From Herminiimonas sp. (GTDB lineage: Bacteria > Pseudomonadota > Gammaproteobacteria > Burkholderiales > Burkholderiaceae_D), in contig DAIDBD010000069.1 in the NCBI GenBank assembly GCA_027310305.1, positions 1 to 61,663 on the forward strand: a DNA stretch of 61,663 nt, in the 5' to 3' direction. Below the pieces are notes generated by a model. That model was not told the origin of the DNA and ran no database searches. It saw nothing but the letters and a program-made list of their open reading frames with translations. Positions 1 to 8,343 of this stretch are shown here, one piece after another (the stretch's first letter is position 1; each line of letters begins with the position of its first letter). A program made the position numbers and the translations under genes.

Positions 1-2
1 TG

Positions 3-404
3 ATCGGAGAGGAAAGCTGGATCACCGACGAGGCTTACGCCACGCCGGCGGCGCGCCTGCTGCACCTCAAGCCGATCTTCGCGCGCATTGAGGAATGGAC
101 CAAGACCAAGACCAAGTTCGAGGCGATGGACATCCTGAACAAGTACGACATACCGTGCGGCCCGATCCTGTCGATGAAGGAAATCGCCGAGGAACCGGCA
201 TTGCGCGAGACCGGCACCATCGTCGAGGTCGATCATCCCACGCGCGGCAAATATCTGACGGTCGGCAATCCGATCAAATTGTCCGATAGTTCCACAGAAG
301 TTACGCGCTCGCCGCTGTTGGGCGAACATACCGACGAAGTGCTGGCCCAACTGGGTTACAGCAGGGAACAGATCGCGATGCTGCGGGCCGAAAAAGTCGT
401 CTGA
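3..404 (+). CDS. frc: Formyl-CoA:oxalate CoA-transferase, C-terminal part
   Basis: Partial gene cut by the left edge; only about 133 C-terminal residues are present. Frc is a class III CoA-transferase that moves CoA from formyl-CoA (or succinyl-CoA) to oxalate in the cytoplasm, activating oxalate for decarboxylation by Oxc. What is seen: a [20 protein letters not shown] block, an [19 protein letters not shown] segment and the [16 protein letters not shown] ending, all typical of the C-terminal region of the CaiB/BaiF-Frc family. It lies 49 bp before an ADP-forming acyl-CoA ligase on the same strand, suggesting co-transcription. Substrate assignment rests on similarity of this fragment only; another class III CoA-transferase is possible. 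Confidence 0.85.
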   Translation: MGEESWITDEAYATPAARLLHLKPIFARIEEWTKTKTKFEAMDILNKYDIPCGPILSMKEIAEEPALRETGTIVEVDHPTRGKYLTVGNPIKLSDSSTEVTRSPLLGEHTDEVLAQLGYSREQIAMLRAEKVV

Positions 405-453
405 CTAACGAATGTGGCGGCCTGCCCCTAATAGCACTTTACCGGAGAAAAAA

Positions 454-2586
454 ATGAGCAAGGACAAAGCAAAAGTCAGAAAAATTCTGGATGCGGTGAA
501 GGCCGCCGGTCGTGATTCACTGACAGCACCCGAAGGCAAACTGGTCTGCGATGCGTATGGGATCGCAGTACCGCAGGAGGGCGTGGCAACCAGTGCATCA
601 GACGCACAGAAGCTGGCAGCTTCGATGGGATTTCCGGTAGTTATGAAGATCGTCTCGCCCGACATCCTGCACAAGACGGAAGCTGGCGGAGTTGTAGTCG
701 GTGTCAAGGATACGCAGGAAGCGACAGCCGCATTCGACACCATCATGGCAAACGCAAGGAACTATAAGGCCGATGCGCAAATTATGGGCGTACAGGTGCA
801 GCAGATGCTGAAGGGCGGACAGGAAGTCATCATCGGTGCGGTGACCGATGACAGCTTCGGCAAGCTAGTTGCTTTCGGCTTGGGCGGCGTACTGGTGGAG
901 GTGCTGAAGGACATTACCTTTCGCATGGCGCCGGCCACCACCGAGGATGCGTATTCGATGCTGGACGGAATTCAGGCTGCCGAGATGCTCAAAGGCGCGC
1001 GTGGCAGCGACCCGGTCGACCGCGAAGCGCTGGCAACACTGATCGTGGGCGTGAGCGAACTGGTAAGCGACTTTCCGGAAATCTCGGAAATGGACCTGAA
1101 CCCGGTCTTCGCATCTAAGGACAGTGCAATTGCGGCCGACGTGCGCATCGTGGTGGATTTCGCGCAGAAGATGCCGCGCTACCGGCCGTCGGAGGAAGAA
1201 GTGCTGCGCTCCATGAACCGCATCATGCAGCCAGCGTCGCTTGCTGTGATTGGCGCCTCGAGCGAAGAAGGCAAGATCGGTAACTCGGTAATGAAGAATC
1301 TGATCAACGGCGGCTATCAAGGCAACATTTATCCGATCCACCCGAAAGCCGACGAGATCCTCGGCTACAAGGCCTACCGAAGTGTTAATGATGTGCCGGG
1401 GGAGATCGACACGGCAGTCTTCGCCATTCCTGCAAAATTTGTTGCCGCGGCATTGATTGAGTGTGGTGAAAAGAAAATTGCTGGCGCAGTGCTGATTCCT
1501 TCCGGTTTTGCAGAGACCGGTGAGCACGCGATGCAGGAGGAGCTAGTCACTATCGGACGTAAGTACAACATCCGGCTGATGGGACCCAACATTTACGGTT
1601 TCTATTACACGCCAGCGAACCTGTGCGCGACATTCTGCACTGCTTACGACGTCAAAGGCTCAGCAGCGCTATCGTCGCAATCGGGCGGTATCGGCATGGC
1701 AATCATCGGCTTTTCGCGCTCTGCAAAAATGGGGGTATCTGCCATCGTCGGGCTCGGCAACAAGTCTGATATCGATGAAGACGATCTGCTAATTTTCTTC
1801 GAGAAGGATCCAAACACGAAGGTCATCGCACAACACTGCGAGGATCTCAAAGATGGCCGTGCATTCGCCGAAGTCGCGCGCCGCGTCTCGAAGAAAAAGC
1901 CAGTCATCGTGCTGAAAGCCGGCCGTACCTCGGCCGGCGCCAAGGCTGCCAGCTCGCATACTGGTGCGCTCGCCGGTAACGACAAGATCTACGAAGACGT
2001 CTTTAACCAGTGCGGCGTCATTCGCGCCCGGAGCCTGCGTGACCTGCTCGATTTTGCGCGCGGCGTGCCGGTGCTGCCTACGCCGAAGGGTGAAAACGTT
2101 GTCATTATTACCGGAGCCGGCGGCTCCGGCGTGCTGTTGTCGGACGCCTGCGTCGACAACAACCTGCAACTTATGCCGATGCCTGCCGATCTCGATGCGG
2201 CATTCCGAAAGTTTATCCCGCCATTCGGCGCTGCCGGCAATCCGGTCGACATTACCGGTGGCGAGCCGCCGGCGACCTACAAGAACACGGTGCTGCTGGG
2301 CTTGCAGGATGAACGCATCCACGCGCTCATCCTTGGCTACTGGCACACGATCGTGACACCACCAATGGTGTTTGCGCGCATCATCGTCGAGGCACGCGAT
2401 GAAATGCGGGCCCAAGGCATCGAAAAGCCGATCGTTGCGTCACTGGCCGGTGATGTACAGGTCGAGGAAGCGGCGCAGTATCTCTATGAACACGGCATAC
2501 CTGCCTATGCCTATTCGACCGAAATACCGGTTGCGGTGCTGGGTGCGAAATACAAGTGGGCGCGCGGCGCCGGTTTGATTAGGTGA
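454..2586 (+). CDS. ADP-forming acyl-CoA synthetase (fused alpha/beta type)
   Basis: A 710-residue NDP-forming acyl-CoA ligase, interconverting an acyl-CoA plus ADP and phosphate with acid, CoA and ATP. The N-terminal ATP-grasp region (about 15-235) holds GFPVVMKIVSPDILHKTEAG; a CoA-binding Rossmann domain follows (about 255-345, LAVIGASSEEGKIGNSVMKN); then succinyl-CoA-ligase-like domains with SSHTGALAG near residue 502, whose His is the expected phosphorylated residue. The start at 454 has GGAG six bases upstream; an in-frame ATG at 412 lacks such a site. Being just downstream of frc, it may handle formyl-, oxalyl- or succinyl-CoA in oxalate metabolism, but that substrate is inferred from context only; homologues are usually annotated acetate-CoA ligase. 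Confidence 0.85.
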   Translation: MSKDKAKVRKILDAVKAAGRDSLTAPEGKLVCDAYGIAVPQEGVATSASDAQKLAASMGFPVVMKIVSPDILHKTEAGGVVVGVKDTQEATAAFDTIMANARNYKADAQIMGVQVQQMLKGGQEVIIGAVTDDSFGKLVAFGLGGVLVEVLKDITFRMAPATTEDAYSMLDGIQAAEMLKGARGSDPVDREALATLIVGVSELVSDFPEISEMDLNPVFASKDSAIAADVRIVVDFAQKMPRYRPSEEEVLRSMNRIMQPASLAVIGASSEEGKIGNSVMKNLINGGYQGNIYPIHPKADEILGYKAYRSVNDVPGEIDTAVFAIPAKFVAAALIECGEKKIAGAVLIPSGFAETGEHAMQEELVTIGRKYNIRLMGPNIYGFYYTPANLCATFCTAYDVKGSAALSSQSGGIGMAIIGFSRSAKMGVSAIVGLGNKSDIDEDDLLIFFEKDPNTKVIAQHCEDLKDGRAFAEVARRVSKKKPVIVLKAGRTSAGAKAASSHTGALAGNDKIYEDVFNQCGVIRARSLRDLLDFARGVPVLPTPKGENVVIITGAGGSGVLLSDACVDNNLQLMPMPADLDAAFRKFIPPFGAAGNPVDITGGEPPATYKNTVLLGLQDERIHALILGYWHTIVTPPMVFARIIVEARDEMRAQGIEKPIVASLAGDVQVEEAAQYLYEHGIPAYAYSTEIPVAVLGAKYKWARGAGLIR

Positions 2587-3137
2587 TTCCACAAAAGCAT
2601 CGTGTGCGTAACCGGTGAACGTGATCTGCAGAAAAAATCATCGGTTTGCCAGTACGCAGGTTCAACAGGTTTGACTTGAAAGCTGATTCATCAACAGTGC
2701 CGGCTGCGGTCGGTGACTGTATCTATAAATCAGCAATTGGTTGTCAGCCCCCTGTCTTTCGTTCGGTGCTTTGAATAGACGCGGTAACGCTCTAAAAAAA
2801 CATATGGTTCGGGGGTTTAGGACACTGAGATAAAGGTAGCGATATTTCTGTTGAACGCCAAGCACATGGTGGCACGGTCTTTGTCAGCCTCACGCGTCGC
2901 GATTGCTCTGTATTTTTCTGGGCAGGCTGTCAATTATTGATCTTTCCGTAATTCGCGACAGCGAATACGGCCATTCGAACGCGCGCGTACAAGACTTTAA
3001 TGACAAATTTCGGGGCCGGTTCTTATCGATGGACATGCAACAAGTTTTAGCAGCATGCCTCCGTGATTATGTCGGCCAATGGTTACACACTTTACTCGGT
3101 TGACATAGCGCACACAGATCTGCAGATTGGAGTTGTG
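2587..3137. other. 551-bp stretch without a recognisable gene
   Basis: No open frame here has a family signature or a convincing ribosome site, and I see no strong hairpin followed by a T run after the ligase gene. Base composition by eye is more AT-rich than the flanking operon and matches the AAA ATPase gene that follows, suggesting that the boundary of an acquired segment falls here. Confidence 0.5.
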
Positions 3138-4763
3138 ATGGATTTTGAAATAACAGAATCAATGGCTACTGTTCTGCTAGAAAGTCTCGTACCCGAATCG
3201 CTGCTGGCCAAGCGCTTGGCTGAACAGGGCGTCTGCCACGGCAAAATGGTGGTGTCCAGCTCGCTGTTCGATCCAGCGGCTCTTGATGCGCTGTACACAT
3301 TGAGCAGAATGCAGGAGGACCGAGTTCTGATGTTTGAAATGCTTGCGCTCGATAATATTCGCGGAGCACCTCTTGCACGCACCATTCCGAGTCTCGACCT
3401 TCTGATTCCAGGCCTGGTTGCCTATTTCTCGTGCGACATGATCGATGGCTGGCTGTACAAGCGGAACCGCGATGGCGGGTTGCTGCCCTGGCTGATTCAT
3501 CGCTTGCAGCATGTGGTTCCGACCGAGGGCTCGCCGTATGTCGTGATCGAACTCATCGCAAACACCATGCAGGCCGCAAGTAAAGACCGCTTCAAAGATC
3601 CTCGCATGCGTCGCTCCGGTATGACTAATTCTATCGTAATCGATGCGAACGATATCGCGAACAGGACCATTCCGGAAATGCTGTCAGAGTTTGGATATTT
3701 CAAAGAGTGCGCTGAATTCAAACGCGAATACGAAACGCATGTCATTCAGTTTTGGAACATCCAGCCTAGATTCGGCGCACAGTTCATTGCCCGGGAAGCA
3801 GCGTTTGTTATCGATAAAAACGACCGCGTTGACGTCATCAAGTTTAGTCCGGCTACCCTAGCAAAATGCGTCAATGACGAGGAAAGCATAGAACGCAGCA
3901 TCGAGATGGCGGCAGACAGCACTTTCTGGCGGGAAGCCGGTGCAGAATCTGGATTTGAAAAAATCCCGCTGCACTGCTACATATACGTATTCCACCTGGA
4001 ATGGCATAAGAATATCTGGGTGCATGTGCAGCATCTGACCGAATACCGTTACAACCCGGCTCTGCGAGACAAGCTGATTCTGCCCAAACATCATCGCGAC
4101 CTGATTGACATCCTGACATCTGACATGAACGTGTTGATGGAAGATATTGTAGAAGGTAAATCAGGAGGCACAACAATTTTGTGCAAAGGCGCTCCCGGGT
4201 TAGGCAAGACACTTACCGCCGAAGTGTATTCAGAAGTCGTGCGCAAGCCGCTGTACCGAGTTCACTCGGGCCAGCTCGGCACTACCGCAGCGTCAGTTGA
4301 ACAACATTTATCGGCAACGCTACGCCGGGCCGCGCGCTGGAACGCGATTCTTTTGCTTGACGAGGCGGATGTTTACATCCGCTGCCGCGACAACGACCTC
4401 GAGCACAACGCGATTGTTGCCGAGTTTTTACGCACGCTGGAACACTTCAACGGCTTGCTATTCATGACGACGAATCGCATCAATGACGTTGACGATGCGA
4501 TCCTGTCCCGCTGCATTGCTACCATCGAATACACCTTGCCACCGAAAGAAGATGCAATCCGTTTGTGGAAGTCGCTGGCTACGCAGTTCCAGGCGGACCT
4601 TTCGAACGACTTAATCGAGAACCTAAGCAACACGTATTCAAAGGCGAGCGGGCGAGACATCAAGGAATTGCTGAAGCTAACATCCAGATTTTGCAAAGAA
4701 AAGAATATACTTTTTTCAGAAGAAGCGTTCAGGCAGTGTGCAATATTTCGCGGGCATTTTTGA
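3138..4763 (+). CDS. AAA-family ATPase with fungal-type AAA module, function unknown
   Basis: A 541-residue protein with about 330 residues of unrecognised N-terminal sequence and a single C-terminal AAA module. Walker A is GAPGLGKT (about residue 350), Walker B is ILLLDEAD (about 402) and sensor 1 is in MTTNRIND (about 442). Several stretches around these motifs (LPKHHRDLID, EGKSGG before Walker A, RPLY-like KPLYRVHSGQLGT, RWNAILLLDEADVYI, EHNAIVAEFLRTLEHFNG) recall a large family of fungal AAA proteins with an N-terminal DUF7025-like region. The start at 3138 has GGAG five bases upstream; an in-frame ATG at 3066 is possible. No operon partner; codon use is more AT-rich than in neighbours, suggesting transfer. 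Likely a remodelling ATPase; substrate unknown. Confidence 0.75.
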   Translation: MDFEITESMATVLLESLVPESLLAKRLAEQGVCHGKMVVSSSLFDPAALDALYTLSRMQEDRVLMFEMLALDNIRGAPLARTIPSLDLLIPGLVAYFSCDMIDGWLYKRNRDGGLLPWLIHRLQHVVPTEGSPYVVIELIANTMQAASKDRFKDPRMRRSGMTNSIVIDANDIANRTIPEMLSEFGYFKECAEFKREYETHVIQFWNIQPRFGAQFIAREAAFVIDKNDRVDVIKFSPATLAKCVNDEESIERSIEMAADSTFWREAGAESGFEKIPLHCYIYVFHLEWHKNIWVHVQHLTEYRYNPALRDKLILPKHHRDLIDILTSDMNVLMEDIVEGKSGGTTILCKGAPGLGKTLTAEVYSEVVRKPLYRVHSGQLGTTAASVEQHLSATLRRAARWNAILLLDEADVYIRCRDNDLEHNAIVAEFLRTLEHFNGLLFMTTNRINDVDDAILSRCIATIEYTLPPKEDAIRLWKSLATQFQADLSNDLIENLSNTYSKASGRDIKELLKLTSRFCKEKNILFSEEAFRQCAIFRGHF

Positions 4764-5169
4764 GAATCCGGTCAGTATCTTCCGGTCAAATGCCACTCGG
4801 CTATTTTTGGCGCGAGGTGAAATGAACAGGAAGCATTAACCGAGCGGTATCAGCCATGAACAGCTCGAGGAAATAAGAGGAATGCTGGAAGGTGCCCGAC
4901 ACAAGACGTGCCCAAGACGGATGGATTGATACGATATTTTCTGTGCCGTTTTATATTTACTGAAAACGCCGGTGTCTTCCGCACGCTGATGCAGTCGAAC
5001 CTGAAACATCCGGTGCCCGCTCACCAGATTCATCGCGCCAAACATCATCAGCCGCCTGGCATTCCAGCCGCTCAACAATACCTGTGCCGGCCGGCTGCGT
5101 GGCAACCATATCGCAATGATGCGCTGTTCAGCATTGAAAAAAGAATTATGACGACTGGCGTTCGGCTGG
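4764..5169. other. Gap after the AAA gene, probable decayed sequence
   Basis: About 400 bp with only short frames lacking recognisable domains. It continues into the CHASE relic on the minus strand and probably carries further decayed sequence of that gene, but I cannot identify any piece of it. Confidence 0.4.
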
Positions 5170-5490
5170 TTATTCAGGAAGTGATACAGGCGGATTTTTC
5201 AGAAATGTCTTGCCATCGTAAATGAAAAGAATAATGTCCCGGATCGCTCTCCGCCCGATCCGGCCATCAAATCGTTCATCCGGAAAGGCGATCCGTCCAA
5301 GAATGCACGCGCGCCGGTCTTCAACCGTTGCAATCAGCATGCCGCGTTTATACACCGGCAAATACATGACGAGGCCGGCTTGGTCTTGTTCGCCGTTTTC
5401 CCGTATCAACTTGACTTTGCCGAAAGCCGCTCCATCAGAGGCTTTGACACAATCTCCGCGTCGCAAGCCTCTGAATGCCGCGCCATCAAT
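5170..5490 (-). pseudogene. Relic of a CHASE-domain sensor protein
   Basis: An open frame on the minus strand, bounded by a stop at 5491-5493 and a stop at its lower end, encodes about 106 residues matching the C-terminal half of an extracellular CHASE domain: VKASDGAAFGKVKLIREN, then LVMYLPVYKRG, then TVEDRRACILGRIA and an ILFIYDG ending. In intact proteins this domain sits between two membrane helices ahead of GGDEF, EAL or kinase domains; none of these is present, and no start codon with a ribosome site is seen. The frame overlaps the 3' end of the MFS gene by a few bases. I read it as a deletion remnant rather than a working protein. Confidence 0.6.
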
Positions 5491-6739
5491 TCAACCGTTC
5501 GACTGTCGCATCGACAAACAGATTTCTTCCGGCGCCCATTCCGGCGATCAGCGAAACGATCAACGTTGCCACTAAAAAAACCGCGACGGTATTCCAGTCG
5601 TGGCTGAGATCATGCAGCACGCCGACCGCGAGCGGGCCGAGCGCCGCCATCGAGTAGCCGAAGCCCTGCGCCATGCCCGACAGCGAAGCGGCGACATGCG
5701 CATTGGGTGCGCGCAGCACGATCAGCGTCAGCGCCACGCTGAAGCTGCCGCCCTGCCCCAGGCCCAGCAGGATCGCCCACGGCCAGATCGCATCGAGCGG
5801 CGCATAGAGGCAGCCGATCAGTCCGGCCAGCGTCATGCCGAGCATGAACGCGATGGCGGCGCGCTGATCGCGTCCGCGCGTCGCCAGCCAGGGACCGCCG
5901 AGCGCGGTGACGATCTGCACGCCAATCGACACGGACAGCACGAAACCCGCCGCCAGCGGCTGCATGCCGCGATCGATCAGAATCGTCGGCAGCCATCCGA
6001 ACACGCAATATGCCAAGGCCGACTGCGCGCCCATGTAAATCGTGAGCTGCCAGGCCAGCGCGCTGGAACGCAAGCCGCGCACCGCGTAATGCACCTGTGC
6101 GGCATGATGCGCATTGCGGCGCAGCTGCGGCCACCAGAAGAACGCCGCGATCAGCGCCGGCACTAGCCAGAAAGCAAGCGCCGGCCGCCAATCGCCGCCG
6201 GCCAGGTTCTGGAGCGGCACCGTGGCGCCTGCCGCGAGCGCTGCGCCCAGGCATAACGCCATCGTGTAGACGCCCGTCATCGTGCCGGCCTGATCGGGAA
6301 AGTCGCGCTTGATAATGCCGGGCAACAGCACCATGATGATGCTGATGCTCGCGCCTGCGATGGCCGTGCCGGCGAACAGCCCCGGAATGCCGAAGAAGCT
6401 GCGCAAACCGATGCCGATCGCCAGTATCAGCAAGCCGTACAACACAATCCGTTCGGATGAATGCCGGCGCGCCAGCCGCGGCGCGAAGATCGCGAATACG
6501 CCGAAACAGAGGACCGGCAATGTCGTCAGTATCCCGGCCGTCGCGGACGACATGCCGGTGCCGCTGCGTACCGCGGCCAGCACCGGCGCCAGGCTGGAAA
6601 TGGCCGGCCGCAGATTCATGCCGACCAGGAACAGCGCGATGATCAGCAGCAGGCGCGATGCGGGCGGCGGCAAAGATGCAGTGTCGTCATCGTGATCGTT
6701 TGCTTCCGCGTCTATCAGTGCATCGTTTCTAGAAGTCAT
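5486..6739 (-). CDS. MFS transporter, CynX/NimT family
   Basis: A 417-residue major facilitator with about twelve hydrophobic helices. The N-terminal helix carries the family-typical LFLVGMNLRPAISSLAPVL, seen in CynX (cyanate) and NimT/YeaN permeases, and FGVFAIFAPRLARRHSSER forms the loop 2-3 motif. The substrate is not predictable. The ATG at 6737-6739 is chosen because the hydrophilic leader and first helix then have normal family length; an upstream extension would read through repeat-like DNA. The first codons lie inside one arm of a 22-bp inverted repeat (6730-6892). It is downstream of and parallel with livHMGF but separated by that repeat, so it may have its own promoter. Confidence 0.85.
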   Translation of the reverse strand: MTSRNDALIDAEANDHDDDTASLPPPASRLLLIIALFLVGMNLRPAISSLAPVLAAVRSGTGMSSATAGILTTLPVLCFGVFAIFAPRLARRHSSERIVLYGLLILAIGIGLRSFFGIPGLFAGTAIAGASISIIMVLLPGIIKRDFPDQAGTMTGVYTMALCLGAALAAGATVPLQNLAGGDWRPALAFWLVPALIAAFFWWPQLRRNAHHAAQVHYAVRGLRSSALAWQLTIYMGAQSALAYCVFGWLPTILIDRGMQPLAAGFVLSVSIGVQIVTALGGPWLATRGRDQRAAIAFMLGMTLAGLIGCLYAPLDAIWPWAILLGLGQGGSFSVALTLIVLRAPNAHVAASLSGMAQGFGYSMAALGPLAVGVLHDLSHDWNTVAVFLVATLIVSLIAGMGAGRNLFVDATVERLN

Positions 6740-6892
6740 TTCATTAGTAGGTGTATGGGTGAGCGGTGTCTGGGGGGATGCAGCGCTAGGCGGGGCGCGA
6801 TGCAAAGGGTGGTTCCCTTTGCGAGCGGCCCAACAACGCGCTGCGCCGCCCAGATCCGTTCGCACATGCGCCTACTAATGAAATGACTTCTA
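6730..6892. repeat. 22-bp perfect inverted repeat with 119-bp spacer
   Basis: Positions 6730-6751 (TAGAAGTCATTTCATTAGTA then GG) are the exact reverse complement of 6871-6892. The left arm contains the ATG and first codons of the MFS gene; the right arm ends four bases before the livF stop codon. Inside the spacer is a second perfect hairpin, GCAAAGGG/CCCTTTGC at 6802-6809 and 6815-6822. The unit could be a small MITE-like element, an invertible segment or an inverted duplication of the MFS gene start. No clear target-site duplication flanks it. Confidence 0.75.
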
Positions 6893-6896
6893 CTCA

Positions 6897-7598
6897 TTAT
6901 GCGACCGCCACCAGTCTATCGAGCGTTGCCGCATCGGCCATCAGGCTGGCGCTGTCCGAATCATGCACGATGCAGCCGCGATCAAGCACGATGGCGCGCT
7001 GCGTGATCGACAGTGCCAGCCGCGCATGCTGTTCGACCACGATCACCGACAAGCCTTCATCCTTGATCAGCGCGCGGATCACGCGCAGCAATTCCTGCAC
7101 GATGATCGGCGCCAGTCCTTCCATCGGTTCGTCGAGCAGCAGCAGGCGCGGATTGGTCATCAGCGCGCGCGCAATCGCCAGCATCTGCTGTTCGCCGCCG
7201 GACAACTGGTTGCCCATGTTGGCGCGCCGCTCGTGCAGGCGCGGAAACACGTCGTAGATGCGCGCCAGCGTCCATTTGCCCGGACGCGCCACCACCGTCA
7301 GATGTTCTTCTACCGTCAGCGACGGAAACATGAAACGCTCCTGCGGCACCCAGCCCAGGCCGGCCTGCGCGCGGCGGTGCGTCGGCACGCGCGCGATGTC
7401 GCCGCCGCACCAGCGGATTGCGCCGCGATGCAGTTGCGTCAGGCCCATCAGCGTCACCAGTAGCGTCGATTTGCCGACACCGTTGCGCCCCAGCAGCGCG
7501 AGGCTGTCGCCTTCCTGCAGTGCAAATGAAATGCCTTCCAGCACCACCGCTTCGCCGTAGCCGGCGGTCACGTTATCGAGCGACAGCAGTTCACTCAT
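6897..7598 (-). CDS. livF: ABC transporter ATPase, branched-chain amino acid type (LivF)
   Basis: A 233-residue cytoplasmic ATP-binding subunit of a HAAT-family importer. Walker A is LLGRNGVGKST (about 35-45), the signature is LSGGEQQMLAIARAL, Walker B is LLLLDEPMEGLAP, with the GLAP tail typical of LivF. Its ATG overlaps the end of livG by eight bases, so translation is probably coupled. It pairs with LivG to drive the LivHM channel. HAAT systems carry branched-chain amino acids, urea, amides or aromatic acids; proximity to the pca genes makes an aromatic substrate possible, but no binding protein is encoded nearby to support this. Confidence 0.93.
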   Translation of the reverse strand: MSELLSLDNVTAGYGEAVVLEGISFALQEGDSLALLGRNGVGKSTLLVTLMGLTQLHRGAIRWCGGDIARVPTHRRAQAGLGWVPQERFMFPSLTVEEHLTVVARPGKWTLARIYDVFPRLHERRANMGNQLSGGEQQMLAIARALMTNPRLLLLDEPMEGLAPIIVQELLRVIRALIKDEGLSVIVVEQHARLALSITQRAIVLDRGCIVHDSDSASLMADAATLDRLVAVA

Positions 7599-8343
7599 GT
7601 TCCGCTTCTCCCAGATACACTTCCTTGACGCGCTTGTCGGCGGCGATTTCGGCCGGCGTGCCTTCGGTCAGCACCTTGCCGCCGACCAGCACGGTGATGC
7701 GCTCGGCGAACCGGAACACCAGTCCCATGTCGTGTTCGATGAATACAATCGTCACGTCGCGCGGCAACTGCGCGATGACTTCGAACAGTTCGGCGCTTTC
7801 GGCCGACGGTATGCCGGCGGCCGGCTCATCCAGCAGCAAGACTTTCGGCTTGGTGGCCAGTGCCAGCGCGATTTCCACCAGCCGCTGCTTGCCGTACGGC
7901 AGGCTGCGCGTGACGGTATCGGCATCGCGCTGCAGCTTGAGCGAGCCGAGCAGCGCCATCGCTTCATCGATCGCTGCGCGCTGCTGCGCCACGGTCTGGT
8001 ACCAGACGTAATGCCGGCGCTGGCGTTCGCAGATCGCCAGCACGATCGATTCGAGCACCGTCAGGCCGGCGAACAGCGTGTTGATCTGGAACGTGCGCGT
8101 CATGCCGCGCTTGACGCGCTGATGCTGCGGCAACGCGGTGATGTCTTCGTCGCCGAAAAACACCTGACCGCCGGATGGCGCGAAACTGCCGGTCAGCAGA
8201 TTGATGAAGGTGGTCTTGCCGGCGCCGTTGGGCCCGATCAATGCGTGGCGTGCGCCGGGGACGAAGGTAAGCGAGATGTCGCTGTTGGCCTTGAAGGCGC
8301 CCCACTGCTTGGATAAGCCCTGTGTGCGCAATGTGGTATTCAC
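7591..8343 (-). CDS. livG: ABC transporter ATPase, branched-chain amino acid type (LivG)
   Basis: A 250-residue ATP-binding subunit. Walker A is IGPNGAGKTT (about 37-46); the signature region is the LivG-type SLPYGKQRLVEIALAL rather than LSGGQ; Walker B is VLLLDEPAAGI, followed by the switch His in FIEHDMGLVF. The start is GTG at 8343, because no in-frame ATG with a ribosome site lies nearby and the first residues (NTTLRTQGLSKQWG) align with family N-termini. It overlaps livM by four bases and livF by eight, inside one operon livH-M-G-F. Confidence 0.93.
   Translation of the reverse strand: MNTTLRTQGLSKQWGAFKANSDISLTFVPGARHALIGPNGAGKTTFINLLTGSFAPSGGQVFFGDEDITALPQHQRVKRGMTRTFQINTLFAGLTVLESIVLAICERQRRHYVWYQTVAQQRAAIDEAMALLGSLKLQRDADTVTRSLPYGKQRLVEIALALATKPKVLLLDEPAAGIPSAESAELFEVIAQLPRDVTIVFIEHDMGLVFRFAERITVLVGGKVLTEGTPAEIAADKRVKEVYLGEAEHE

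Noticed and set aside
412-453. Upstream start for the acyl-CoA ligase
   Set aside because: The ATG at 412 lacks a ribosome site and adds 14 residues not resembling the family; 454 is better.
2903-3103. Small plus-strand frame before the AAA gene
   Set aside because: No ribosome site or recognisable motif; it ends just inside the AAA gene region and looks like chance.
4908-5225. 105-codon plus-strand frame
   Set aside because: No family resemblance and runs antisense to the CHASE relic region.
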